Shown: positions 26,798-34,967 of the stretch, in pieces
Numbering within the stretch: the stretch's first letter is position 1
Layout: every line of letters begins with the position of its first letter
Assembly: GCF_002153605.1 (NCBI RefSeq)
Contig: NZ_JOPG01000017.1
Span: 1-64,000 of the forward strand
DNA: 64,000 nt
Direction: 5' to 3'
From: Acetobacter malorum
GTDB lineage: Bacteria > Pseudomonadota > Alphaproteobacteria > Acetobacterales > Acetobacteraceae
Translations under genes and position numbers: made by a program
Notes under the pieces: generated by a model
The model's database searches: none
Told to the model about the DNA's origin: nothing
Seen by the model: the letters and a program-made list of their open reading frames with translations, nothing else

Positions 26798-27949
26798 ATG
26801 CCATCTTTGAGTGCTCATCAGGTTTCCAGTCAGGAAATTGCCGAACGGATCAAAAAGGTTCGGGAGAAGATGGAAAAGGCAGGTTTGTCTGCTTACATCT
26901 CGTTCAACCCCGATAACATTTATTACCTGACAAACTTTGCAAACTTCGTGCATGAGCGGCCATTTGTACTGGTCATCACGCCGTCAGATCTGACGTTCAT
27001 TATTCCTCGTCTGGAAAGAGCGCATGTGGAGCGCCACAAGGTGGGGGATGAACTCCAGCTGGTGGAGTATGCAGAGTTTCCCGCATTGCCCGGCACGCGC
27101 TGGTCTGACCGCCTGAAGCATGTGCTGCCAGCACAGGGTACCATTGGCCTTGAGGGCGCATGTCCTGCGTATCTGAGCGCCATGGTCAGCAACCCGACGC
27201 AGGTTCTGAATATTATTGACGCCGTGCGGGAAGTTAAGTCCCCGCATGAAATTTCCCGCATTGCCTGGACCAGTGATGTGATGACACAGGCGCTGGCCAT
27301 GATGCTGGGCGCGGTCAAAAACGGCACGATGGTGGCGCATGCCATTGCAGGTGTTACGCCGTATTTTTATCAGCGTTGCCTGACGGAAGCGCCGAATTAT
27401 AACGTGATGTCCACGCACGCTGCCGGGCTGATCCAGCCGCCAGCCTATACGGATGACCCTCACAACTTCTCCTGCCTGACGGCTCCGTGCGAGCCGGGTG
27501 GCCCGTTTCTCGGGCTGATTGCAGGGAAAATTAACGGCTATGGCGCAGAGATTGAGCGGACGTTCTTTCTGGAACATGTTCCTGAAGAGGCACGCAAGCC
27601 CTTCGATACCATGATGGAAATGCGTCATAAGGCGTATTCCATGCTGAAACCGGGTGCGGTTGGTTCAGACATTGATGCTGCCTGCCTGGCGATTGCGAAA
27701 AAGGCTGGCTATGACACACCATTGCATCGTACGGGGCATAGCTTTGGTGTCACCAGTCACGAAGCGCCTTTCCTGGCGATTGGTGAAGACAACGTGATTC
27801 AGCCGGGCATGTTGTTCAGTATTGAACCGGGTATTTACATCAGTGGTAAAGCCGGTTTCCGCCATTCCGATACAGTGCTGGTTACGGAAGCAGGGTATGA
27901 AATTCTGACAAAATATCCTGATGATAAAGAAGAGCTGACTTTAGCCTGA
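26798..27949 (+). CDS. M24-family (creatinase/Xaa-Pro peptidase fold) protein with atypical metal site
   Basis: 383 residues from the ATG at 26798 (a GTG at 26792 is equally possible). An N-terminal creatinase-type domain (IYYLTNFANFVHERPFVLVI) precedes a C-terminal pita-bread domain (HRTGHSFGVTSHEAPFLA then PGMLFSIEPGIYI). Of the five usual metal ligands only the His and the Glu of SIEPG are plain. The first Asp position is non-acidic, the second Asp is Glu (AEIERTF), and the last Glu is Ser (GFRHSDTV). Creatinase, a metal-independent member, shows a similar ERT pattern. It may therefore be a non-peptidase hydrolase or lyase. It is monocistronic by position. Confidence 0.82.
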   Translation: MPSLSAHQVSSQEIAERIKKVREKMEKAGLSAYISFNPDNIYYLTNFANFVHERPFVLVITPSDLTFIIPRLERAHVERHKVGDELQLVEYAEFPALPGTRWSDRLKHVLPAQGTIGLEGACPAYLSAMVSNPTQVLNIIDAVREVKSPHEISRIAWTSDVMTQALAMMLGAVKNGTMVAHAIAGVTPYFYQRCLTEAPNYNVMSTHAAGLIQPPAYTDDPHNFSCLTAPCEPGGPFLGLIAGKINGYGAEIERTFFLEHVPEEARKPFDTMMEMRHKAYSMLKPGAVGSDIDAACLAIAKKAGYDTPLHRTGHSFGVTSHEAPFLAIGEDNVIQPGMLFSIEPGIYISGKAGFRHSDTVLVTEAGYEILTKYPDDKEELTLA

Positions 27950-27961
27950 AAAACACTTTAG

Positions 27962-27991
27962 GGAAGTCTGTCTGGGGTTTGACAGACTTCC
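27962..27991 (+). terminator. Stem-loop after the M24 gene
   Basis: GGAAGTCTGTC and GACAGACTTCC form a perfect 11-bp stem with an 8-base loop, 12 bases after the stop. There is no T tract on the plus strand, so it may be a processing or rho-assisted end. Confidence 0.55.
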
Positions 27992-28207
27992 GCTTCAGGA
28001 CCGTTCTGCACAAAATTTTCCCAAAAATATTCCGGGTTAAAAGACTCTGGTGTGGGCAAAACTGTATTTATATCGTTCCGGTTAATTAACAACAAATTAC
28101 AAATCGTATTTTGTTACAAGAGACTTTCTAAAACAAACACTGAGAGATGCCTCAACGAGAATGATGCATCGCCTGAACCCTGATGAGAGAGACTGCGGAG
28201 GTTGAAA

Positions 28208-30541
28208 ATGTTACGATATAAAAACACTCTTCTATTCTGCACGAGTGCGCTGGTACTCTCCATGATAGCGGATGTGCAAAAAGCACTGGCGGCAACGCCA
28301 ACGCCCTCGGCTGCGCAGCATGTTAAAACAGCACCGCGCGGTCATGCTGCACCTGCCGCAGTCCGCAGCAAAAAGCGTGGGCCTGTTTATGGACAGTCGG
28401 AAGAATTGACTGTCAGCCGTGCCCGCAATGCGTTCGGGCAGGGGGCAATGCAGCACCGTGGCGTTTCTGTCACGCATATTGATGCCACCACACTGGCCCG
28501 GCATCAGGTGACGGACGTAAAAGGTCTGATGAATCTGGCCCCGGATCTGACGGTGCAACCGCAGGGTAACAGTTCCAGTGTAAACTTTACCTTGCGCGGT
28601 GTGGGGCTGAACGATTTTACGTCCAACAACACACCGTCCGTCATGACCTATGTGGATGGGGTCGGTTTGCCAATTGGCTATATGGCCGGGGCTGCGTTGT
28701 TTGATCTGGCTGGTGTGGATGTCAGCACAGGTCCGTCCGGTTTTACGCATGGTCAGACGGTTACAGCGGGTGAAATTAATCTGAAAACGGCGGACCCGAC
28801 CAAAACGTTGCATTATGGTGCATCGGAAGATATTGCGACCTATAACCGCAGTATTACCAACCTGTATGTTTCGGGGCCGCTCACATCCAACCTGCAATAT
28901 CGTATTGCCGGCTTCACCCAGCAAGGCGGCGGGTTTCAGAAAAATATTGATACGGGAAAGACCCTTGGTAATGCCAATAAAGGGGGGATTCGTGCCAAAG
29001 TCGCATGGCAGCCGGATGACAAAACGGATGTTGTGTTCAGTGGTAACTGGATCAAGGATAATTCGCAGGCTATGGGGGCCTATAATATTCAGGATCTCTC
29101 CCGCGGGACCCCGACCTATGCCAACAACCGGGATACAGCATGGGGGTTCCGTCCGGAATTCCTGAAAACCATTGGCTATTCCAGCAATTCCAAACCATCT
29201 TACGATAATACGTTCTGGGGAGCTGGCATCAATGCCACGCGGCATTTCGACTTTGCGGATCTGACGTCAACCAGTGCTTTCCAGCAGATGTATGTTCATA
29301 ATCTGATGGACATGGATGGCACGCGCTACGCGATTTATGATGTGAACGTCAATACAAACGCCAACCTGTTCTCTCAGGAGGTCAAGCTGGCGTCACGCCC
29401 TTCGCAGAAGCGCTTCCAGTGGGTTGTGGGTATGTATTATGACCGCACAACCATGCATACCTCGTTGTTTAACGATTATACGCAGTCCGGCACCCGCCCG
29501 TATATTCAGCGGACCAGTTACAACCAGAACCAGCAGGCCTTCAGCCAGTACGGGCATTTGCGGTTTGAGGCAACAAAACGCCTGCACCTGCTAGCCGGAA
29601 TTACGCATGAGTCGGATGACCGCACGCTCTTCAACATGCAAACCCTGCGCTACAACACACCGCTTTACCCCACACCGTTTGACACACGGTATGGCCGACG
29701 CGGGGCGCTCACCAACCAGTTTTCAGGGATGGGTGGCATTGAATATCAGGCCCTGGATAACCTGATGTTGTATGGCTCCATCCGCAAAGGGTTTAAACCG
29801 GGCGGGTTTACGGCCAATAATACGGTTGTGGCATCTCAGTTGACGCCAACTAAACCGGAATCTCTGCTGGCGTATGAAGTGGGTTTCAAATCCGACTATT
29901 TTCATCACAAGCTGCGTATCAATACAGATGCCTTCTGGTATGATTATCACGGCCAGCAAATGGTGGGGCTTGCGCTTGTCCCGAATTACGGGGTGGTCGG
30001 GCAATATATGAATATCCCCAAAAGCCGGATCTGGGGTGTGGAAATGGAGATTGATGCTAATCCCATTCCCGGTCTGCTCCTCCACCAGCATCTTGGGTAT
30101 GAGCGCGGCAATTATCAGGATTTCAATACGCTGGATACCGCAGCTATTACATCACACTATATCAAAACAGGTGTGTTGAGCCCGTATTACAAGAGCTTCA
30201 ATGGCGTGGATATGGGCATTCCCAAACTCACCTTGCAGGGCTCAGCTTCCTACAAGGCAGGGCTTGGGAAAGACTGGACGCTGACACCTTATCTTGAATA
30301 CAGCTATCGGGGGGCGCAGCAAAATATTCCCGGCAATACGCTCTACAAGATGCCGGCTTATTTTCTGATGGATGTTGGTCTGACCTTTGCGCCCCGGAGC
30401 AATAAATGGTCCGTCAGCGCGTATGCCAATAACATTATTGACCGCCGTTATGACATCACGCGGGAAACAGGGCTGAATGGTATTTTTGGTGTGCCGGGCA
30501 CGCCGCGTATGGTGGGGGGCCGGATGCGGATAGACCTGTAA
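28208..30541 (+). CDS. TonB-dependent receptor
   Basis: 777 residues from the ATG at 28208, 6 bases after GGAGG; a TTG two codons earlier is unlikely. A signal peptide (LLFCTSALVLSMIADVQKAL) is followed by a basic linker and the plug (LTVSRARNAFGQGAMQHRGV, then VNFTLRGVGLNDFTSNNTPS). The barrel ends with RMVGGRMRIDL. The pattern FGQGAM...VSVTHID...LMNLAPDLTVQPQG resembles receptors for small organic ligands as much as siderophore ones. No Fur box was seen in the 258-base gap before it. The ligand is unknown. Confidence 0.88.
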   Translation: MLRYKNTLLFCTSALVLSMIADVQKALAATPTPSAAQHVKTAPRGHAAPAAVRSKKRGPVYGQSEELTVSRARNAFGQGAMQHRGVSVTHIDATTLARHQVTDVKGLMNLAPDLTVQPQGNSSSVNFTLRGVGLNDFTSNNTPSVMTYVDGVGLPIGYMAGAALFDLAGVDVSTGPSGFTHGQTVTAGEINLKTADPTKTLHYGASEDIATYNRSITNLYVSGPLTSNLQYRIAGFTQQGGGFQKNIDTGKTLGNANKGGIRAKVAWQPDDKTDVVFSGNWIKDNSQAMGAYNIQDLSRGTPTYANNRDTAWGFRPEFLKTIGYSSNSKPSYDNTFWGAGINATRHFDFADLTSTSAFQQMYVHNLMDMDGTRYAIYDVNVNTNANLFSQEVKLASRPSQKRFQWVVGMYYDRTTMHTSLFNDYTQSGTRPYIQRTSYNQNQQAFSQYGHLRFEATKRLHLLAGITHESDDRTLFNMQTLRYNTPLYPTPFDTRYGRRGALTNQFSGMGGIEYQALDNLMLYGSIRKGFKPGGFTANNTVVASQLTPTKPESLLAYEVGFKSDYFHHKLRINTDAFWYDYHGQQMVGLALVPNYGVVGQYMNIPKSRIWGVEMEIDANPIPGLLLHQHLGYERGNYQDFNTLDTAAITSHYIKTGVLSPYYKSFNGVDMGIPKLTLQGSASYKAGLGKDWTLTPYLEYSYRGAQQNIPGNTLYKMPAYFLMDVGLTFAPRSNKWSVSAYANNIIDRRYDITRETGLNGIFGVPGTPRMVGGRMRIDL

Positions 30542-30564
30542 TCTGGCGGTTTAACACTCTCCCT

Positions 30565-30615
30565 CTGTTCTGAGCGCAAACGCATCCCATATTTAAAAAA
30601 GGTTGTTCAGAACAG
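30565..30615. promoter_or_regulatory. Perfect 9-base inverted repeat before the reductase gene
   Basis: CTGTTCTGA (30565-30573) and TCAGAACAG (30607-30615) are exact complements 33 bases apart, spanning an AT-rich centre. They end 14 bases before the ATG of the reductase. They could be two half-sites of an operator or a long hairpin. The regulator is unknown. Confidence 0.35.
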
Positions 30616-30629
30616 AAGGAGCCAGAGGC

Positions 30630-31289
30630 ATGAAAATCGGTATTATTGGCGCCGGCCATATTGGCGGCACACTGGCCCGCAGGCTGACGGCAGTTGGGCA
30701 TGAGGTCAAAATTGCCAATTCACGCGGGCCAGAAACCTTAGCGGATCTGGCACGTGAGAGCGGGGCAAAAGCTGTCACGGTTGCGGATGCCGTCAAGGAT
30801 GTCGGGCTGATTATTGTCACTATCCCGGAAAAGAACATTCCGGTATTGGGGCGGTCCGTCTTTGAACATGTTCCTGCGGATGTTGTGATCGTAGACACCG
30901 GCAATTACTACCCGCGTGAGCGTGATGGGCGGATTGCTGCGATAGAAGAGGGGATGCCGGAAAGCGTGTGGATGTCCGGGCAGATTGGCCGATCGGTCAT
31001 CAAGGTCTTTAATAACATCTACGCACAGCATCTTCTGGAAAACGGAAAGCCGCATGGGGCTGCCGGACGTATTGCGTTGCCAGTTGCCGGGGATGATGCC
31101 ACTGCGAAAAAGCTGGTGATGGCGCTCGTTGATCAACTGGGGTTTGACCCGGTGGATGCCGGAAGCCTTGCAGAGTCCTGGCGTCAGCAACCCGGAACGC
31201 CGGTCTATTGCGGGGATTTTGATGCGGCCGGTGTGCGCAAAGCTTTGGCTGAAGCCAGCCCGGAACGCACCGCCGCGTTTAAGGCATAA
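30630..31289 (+). CDS. NAD(P)-binding reductase of the F420-dependent NADP reductase fold
   Basis: 219 residues from the ATG at 30630, which has AGAAGGAG upstream; an earlier in-frame start lacks a site. A Rossmann motif is at the very N terminus (MKIGIIGAGHIGGTLARRLT), followed by NSRGPETL, which suits binding of NADP phosphate. The family is named for F420 reductases, but acetic acid bacteria are not known for F420, so the true substrate is open. The gene stands alone between a receptor and a convergent lipase. Confidence 0.8.
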   Translation: MKIGIIGAGHIGGTLARRLTAVGHEVKIANSRGPETLADLARESGAKAVTVADAVKDVGLIIVTIPEKNIPVLGRSVFEHVPADVVIVDTGNYYPRERDGRIAAIEEGMPESVWMSGQIGRSVIKVFNNIYAQHLLENGKPHGAAGRIALPVAGDDATAKKLVMALVDQLGFDPVDAGSLAESWRQQPGTPVYCGDFDAAGVRKALAEASPERTAAFKA

Positions 31290-31307
31290 GCCTGAACCCG
31301 CAAGACA

Positions 31308-31335
31308 TGTGGCAGGGATGTGTATCCCTGCCACA
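31308..31335. terminator. Bidirectional terminator
   Basis: A 12-bp perfect stem (TGTGGCAGGGAT with ATCCCTGCCACA) and a GTGT loop lie between the convergent reductase and lipase genes. A T5 run follows on the plus strand after 14 bases. Position and symmetry suit a shared terminator. Confidence 0.7.
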
Positions 31336-31351
31336 CAGTCTGGGTCTGTTT

Positions 31352-32539
31352 TTATTCAGGTGTTGGTGTGCATTGCGGGGTCAGCGGCTGGTCGGACATG
31401 ACAGCTTTTGTAAAAGCTTCTGAATCTGGCAGGGATGCATTGACTGTCTGATCATGATTCAGGCCTTTATAAATATGCGCCTGCACAACCGTTCCGGCCG
31501 CACATGCGGCTTTGACCAGACCAAGCTGAAGCGGCGGCGGCACGTCCTGATCAACCTCACCGGTGCCGACAAAGAGCGGCTGCTTCAGCTTCATGGTCGG
31601 ATAAGCCATCGCGGTCAGCGCAGGGGCCAGAGCGTTCTGATAACCGGGTTTGAGGGCGTTGCTGAAATTCAGGCCTTCGGTCCGCGCTTTATCTGTTAGC
31701 GGATAGACGCAGAGATCAGCCGCGGCCTGATAAGCCGGCATGGCTTTGTCGGTAAACACGGTTTCGGGTTTGAAGTCGGGATCATACCCGCTTAGTCCCT
31801 GCGCCAGATAAAGCGTGTAAACAACAACCGGGTTGAAGCCTGTTTCATGCGCGCCAGAGGCAGACATCTGCTGGAGCAGTTCCTGTGACACATAGGGCAC
31901 GCCTGTTGCCACAGTTCCGCGAATATTCAGGTCTGGTGCATAGTCTGGTGCGTAAGACGCAGAGGCAAAGGCCGCACCGCCACCCTGAGACTGGCCAACA
32001 ATCATGATCTTGTTTTGCAGGCCGGGAACGGAACCCAGTGCCGCACGCACGCCATCCAGCACGCTGTAAGCTTCCACGCGCGTGTTGAGATACGCATGAG
32101 TGTTCTGTGTGCCGTAACCCTGATAATCGGTGCCGACCACTGCAAAGCCGCGCTTCATCCATGCAGACAGATACTTGCGATTACGCTCGGACCACGGGTT
32201 GCAGGAGGGTGCGCAATGGTTCGCAACGCCCGTCGTGCCATGCGCCCATGCCACAATCGGCCAGCCACCCGGAGGGGCCTTACCAGCGGGCAGAATAATT
32301 TCCTCTGTTACCGGAACCAGTCCTTTACCGGTAATCCCGTTGGTGGACAGATAGGTGATGCGCAGAGCGCGCCCCGCATCCGGCAGGCTTAATGCTGCGG
32401 GGAGGGGAGATGAGGCGGTCATTGCGCCGGGTTTGCTGGCGGTGTGTGTGGAGGCAGCCTGACTGCTGGATATTAAGGGGGTAAGGCTCAGACCTGCCAG
32501 AAGACAGGTGCCAGCCAGAAGAAAGCGATTTAAGTGCAC
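31352..32539 (-). CDS. Secreted lipase-type alpha/beta hydrolase
   Basis: 395 residues beginning with GTG at 32539 behind AAAGGA. A signal peptide (FLLAGTCLLAGLSLTPLISSSQA) is present. The sequence matches the secretory lipase (LIP) family, with an oxyanion-region WPIVAWAHGTTGVANHCAPS and the nucleophile elbow GQSQGG. The catalytic Asp is likely in the GTGEVDQDVPP block and His in GLNHDQTV. It would hydrolyse esters or lipids outside the inner membrane. The gene is isolated, with a 580-base gap upstream. Confidence 0.85.
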   Translation of the reverse strand: MHLNRFLLAGTCLLAGLSLTPLISSSQAASTHTASKPGAMTASSPLPAALSLPDAGRALRITYLSTNGITGKGLVPVTEEIILPAGKAPPGGWPIVAWAHGTTGVANHCAPSCNPWSERNRKYLSAWMKRGFAVVGTDYQGYGTQNTHAYLNTRVEAYSVLDGVRAALGSVPGLQNKIMIVGQSQGGGAAFASASYAPDYAPDLNIRGTVATGVPYVSQELLQQMSASGAHETGFNPVVVYTLYLAQGLSGYDPDFKPETVFTDKAMPAYQAAADLCVYPLTDKARTEGLNFSNALKPGYQNALAPALTAMAYPTMKLKQPLFVGTGEVDQDVPPPLQLGLVKAACAAGTVVQAHIYKGLNHDQTVNASLPDSEAFTKAVMSDQPLTPQCTPTPE

Positions 32540-33121
32540 AACAAAGTCCTTTCAGAATGGAAACTTATTTTTTCATCTTAAAAATATTCAAATTGACCGT
32601 ATCCAGATGATCGTCCGGAGGAAGGTTTGTCAAGCAATGCTCCATGTATGGAAAACGGGGACGCGGTGATGGCACAATTCTTCATAAAATTTTCATAGAA
32701 TATTAAGAACGAGACAGTATTTTTAACGTGTTATAACGTAACGCGCGCAGTTCTTTGTATTGTCGGCAGAATACAAGGAAGACGTTAAAACTTCTTTTAT
32801 GCACGTATGACAGGAGTGCTGTTTCTGAAAACAGAAAGCTGATCTCAGAGGGAATAAGGTTTGCCTGATCGATCTGGTCTTTTCCAAAGAAATTTTAGAA
32901 AATAAAAGGATTTGTCAGCATGGTTCGGTTTTAAAAGACTATTCGTAGAAGAGTATATTTTCAAAATTCTGAGAGTGGAAATATCAAGGTCTGACGCTCA
33001 GGGTTTAACAGGAAGAAAAAAGTTTTTCGCCTGTGTCAGAAGTAAAAGATGGTCTTGTATGCTCTGTGTTCAGGTTGGCAGGGGGCAGAAAATTCGTTAG
33101 ATCTTGCATTCTGAGGTCGAA
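32540..33121. other. AT-rich intergenic region, no gene recognised
   Basis: About 580 bases between divergent genes. The region is clearly AT-richer than its flanks. It holds an inverted repeat TTGTATT-N8-AATACAA at 32755-32776 and a short palindrome near 32730 (GTTATAAC). An open frame at 32912-33100 has no start signal or familiar sequence and is not called. Promoters for both flanking genes must lie here; a small RNA is possible but unsupported. Confidence 0.5.
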
Positions 33122-33874
33122 ATGGAGATGACGTTGTTCCTGACTAACCCTGTTGTTATGCGCCGTGTCGCCAGGTCTGTTGTGTATGTTTCTATGAGTT
33201 CCATGCTGCTTGGTCTGGGCGGATGCGGGTATTATGCGTCTCGCACAGCGCATAAGGCGCAGGTCACGATGATTGGTATGACGGAACAGGATGTGCAGGC
33301 GTGCGCAGGTATTCCAACCAAGACGCAGACCATCGATGATCACGTCAAAATTTTTGAATATCAGCGTGGCCGCAATATTGGCACAGCGACGACCTCTACA
33401 TTGATCCCGGTACAGTCTGTTGTAAATATTGTCAGAGATGTCGGGGGTGGGGATGGCAATAGCTGTATTGCCGATTTCCGCATCGTCGATGGTCGGGTCC
33501 GGGATGTTTATTATAGCGGCGATGATGACATGCTGGTCGGCACAGATGGGGTCTGCTCCAGCGTTGTGCGCGGGTGTGTCCGTCGCGCTGTGCCAAGTGG
33601 TTCACCGCCCAATTTCTGGAAAACATCAGCCTTCATACAACCGCAGCCTGACAAAAAGGCCGTTGTCTCTGGCGTGCCGGCCCCCACCACAGGGAACATT
33701 TCCGGCGCAGCCTCTACAACACCTACGGGCGTGACTGGCGCAGAGCTTCCGGTGAAGGTTCTGGCTGTAACTCCGACGGCAGGGTCTTCCGCAACGTCTG
33801 TTCAAGGGCAGCAGACAATTCCGACGATTGTTCCTGCGACACCAGCAACAGTGACACCGACACCGCAGAAATAA
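33122..33874 (+). CDS. Predicted lipoprotein with a BamE/SmpA-like segment
   Basis: 250 residues from the ATG at 33122, with GAGG 6 bases before it. The lipobox LGLGGC puts the acylated Cys at residue 35. Residues 50-95 (MIGMTEQDVQACAGIPTKTQ and then HVKIFEYQRG) resemble the small BamE/OmlA fold. Two Cys pairs (NSCIADFR and GVCSSVVRGCVR) could form disulfides. The last 90 residues are Pro/Thr-rich and low complexity, as if spanning the cell wall or envelope. No function can be named. It stands alone. Confidence 0.78.
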   Translation: MEMTLFLTNPVVMRRVARSVVYVSMSSMLLGLGGCGYYASRTAHKAQVTMIGMTEQDVQACAGIPTKTQTIDDHVKIFEYQRGRNIGTATTSTLIPVQSVVNIVRDVGGGDGNSCIADFRIVDGRVRDVYYSGDDDMLVGTDGVCSSVVRGCVRRAVPSGSPPNFWKTSAFIQPQPDKKAVVSGVPAPTTGNISGAASTTPTGVTGAELPVKVLAVTPTAGSSATSVQGQQTIPTIVPATPATVTPTPQK

Positions 33875-34044
33875 CCTTCAGCCGGACGGGACGAGGGGCC
33901 GTCCGGATGTCTCCTTGTCGTATGGTGAGGAGAGTCAGACCGTCCGACTATATCTGATGGTCTGTCCCCCCTTTTTTCCTGAAAATCTGGAGTGGACAAC
34001 TGCGAGGTCAGTTTGTGCCCAGCCCCTGTCGTGATGGGATGTGC

Positions 34045-34073
34045 TTGACGGGATATATATCATAAACTATATC
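34045..34073 (+). promoter_or_regulatory. Promoter with embedded palindromic operator for the ferric reductase
   Basis: TTGACG (34045-34050) and TATATC (34068-34073) are separated by exactly 17 bases, a good sigma-70-type promoter. An inverted repeat GATATA-N10-TATATC (34052-34057 and 34068-34073) covers the spacer and the -10 box, so a repressor bound there would block polymerase. The E. coli homologue yqjH is repressed by the PadR-type regulator YqjI through an inverted repeat; a similar arrangement is inferred here. Confidence 0.6.
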
Positions 34074-34138
34074 TTAAAACACTAATTGCGCTGTGATAGC
34101 AGGGCAGCTTCCATTTTATAGAGAGTAAGGAAGAAATC

Positions 34139-34921
34139 ATGACGACGACTCAAGTCTCAGGATACGAAGGCCGCGCTCCTGAAATCCAGCGTGTGCGACA
34201 CGAGCTCCGGCTGCGCAGCCTGCGTGTGGCAGACGTTACGCGCCTGACCCCGCATATGATCCGTATCACCCTGACAGGTGATGATCTGGAAGGGTTTGTG
34301 AGCGCCTCACCCGATGACCATATCAAGATCTCCATTCCCGGTCTGGATGGCGTTATGACACGTCGTGATTACACGCCCCGCCAGTATGATCCGGAAAAGC
34401 GCACGCTGGTTCTGGATTTTGTCAATCATGATGGAGGGCCCGCAGCGGCCTGGGCGCGGGCAGCGCAGGTGGGCGATACACTGGAAATTGGTGGCCCCAA
34501 AGGGTCACAGGTTATTGCCGGGCCGGTTGCGCGCTGGCTGCTGATTGGGGATGAAACCGCTCTGCCTGCCATTGGGCGCCGTGTAGAGGAACTACCCGCG
34601 CAGGCCGCTGTGACAACGGTCGTTGCTGTGCCAAATGGTGAGGATGAGCAGATTTTCACCACGTCAGCCCGGCACAGCGCGTATTGGGTGCATCGTCCTA
34701 TGGATGCAGCAGATCAGGCGCAGGATATCCTGAAAACCCTCGACTTACTCACGATAGAAGACGGAACCTTTGTCTGGGTAGGGGCAGAAGCCCGCGTCGC
34801 AAAAGCTGTGCGCCAGTATCTTCTGGAAAGCCGCAAAGTGCCGCTGCAATGGATCAAGGCATCGGGCTACTGGGTGAAGGGGCAGGCTGATGCGGCGGTG
34901 AAGGATGTTGGGGCGGTCTGA
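34139..34921 (+). CDS. Siderophore-interacting protein, NADPH-dependent ferric reductase
   Basis: 260 residues of the SIP/ViuB/YqjH family. The FAD-binding N-terminal half includes HMIRITLTGDDLEGF and R76-D-Y78-T79 (MTRRDYTPRQY). The NADPH-binding half has LLIGDETALPAIGRRVEEL and ends with GYWVKGQAD. It reduces ferric siderophores in the cytoplasm to release iron, completing the route started by the receptor and TonB. AAGGAAG precedes the ATG. Regulation is suggested by the palindromic promoter rather than a Fur box. Confidence 0.92.
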   Translation: MTTTQVSGYEGRAPEIQRVRHELRLRSLRVADVTRLTPHMIRITLTGDDLEGFVSASPDDHIKISIPGLDGVMTRRDYTPRQYDPEKRTLVLDFVNHDGGPAAAWARAAQVGDTLEIGGPKGSQVIAGPVARWLLIGDETALPAIGRRVEELPAQAAVTTVVAVPNGEDEQIFTTSARHSAYWVHRPMDAADQAQDILKTLDLLTIEDGTFVWVGAEARVAKAVRQYLLESRKVPLQWIKASGYWVKGQADAAVKDVGAV

Positions 34922-34931
34922 AAATCAGCTC

Positions 34932-34967
34932 CACCCTTCCGGCCTTCATCAGGAGGCAGGAAGGGTG
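34932..34967. terminator. Stem-loop between convergent SIP and kinase genes
   Basis: CACCCTTCC (34932-34940) pairs exactly with GGAAGGGTG (34959-34967). The 3' arm overlaps the last codons of the kinase gene. It is a probable shared terminator; the loop is 18 bases. Confidence 0.45.

Noticed and set aside
30630-31289. Reading the reductase as a true F420-dependent enzyme
   Set aside because: The fold matches, but no F420 genes are visible and the lineage is not known to make F420, so only the NAD(P)-binding fold is claimed.
32912-33100. A 62-codon open frame in the AT-rich gap
   Set aside because: No ribosome site, no familiar sequence and biased towards basic residues as random AT-rich frames are.
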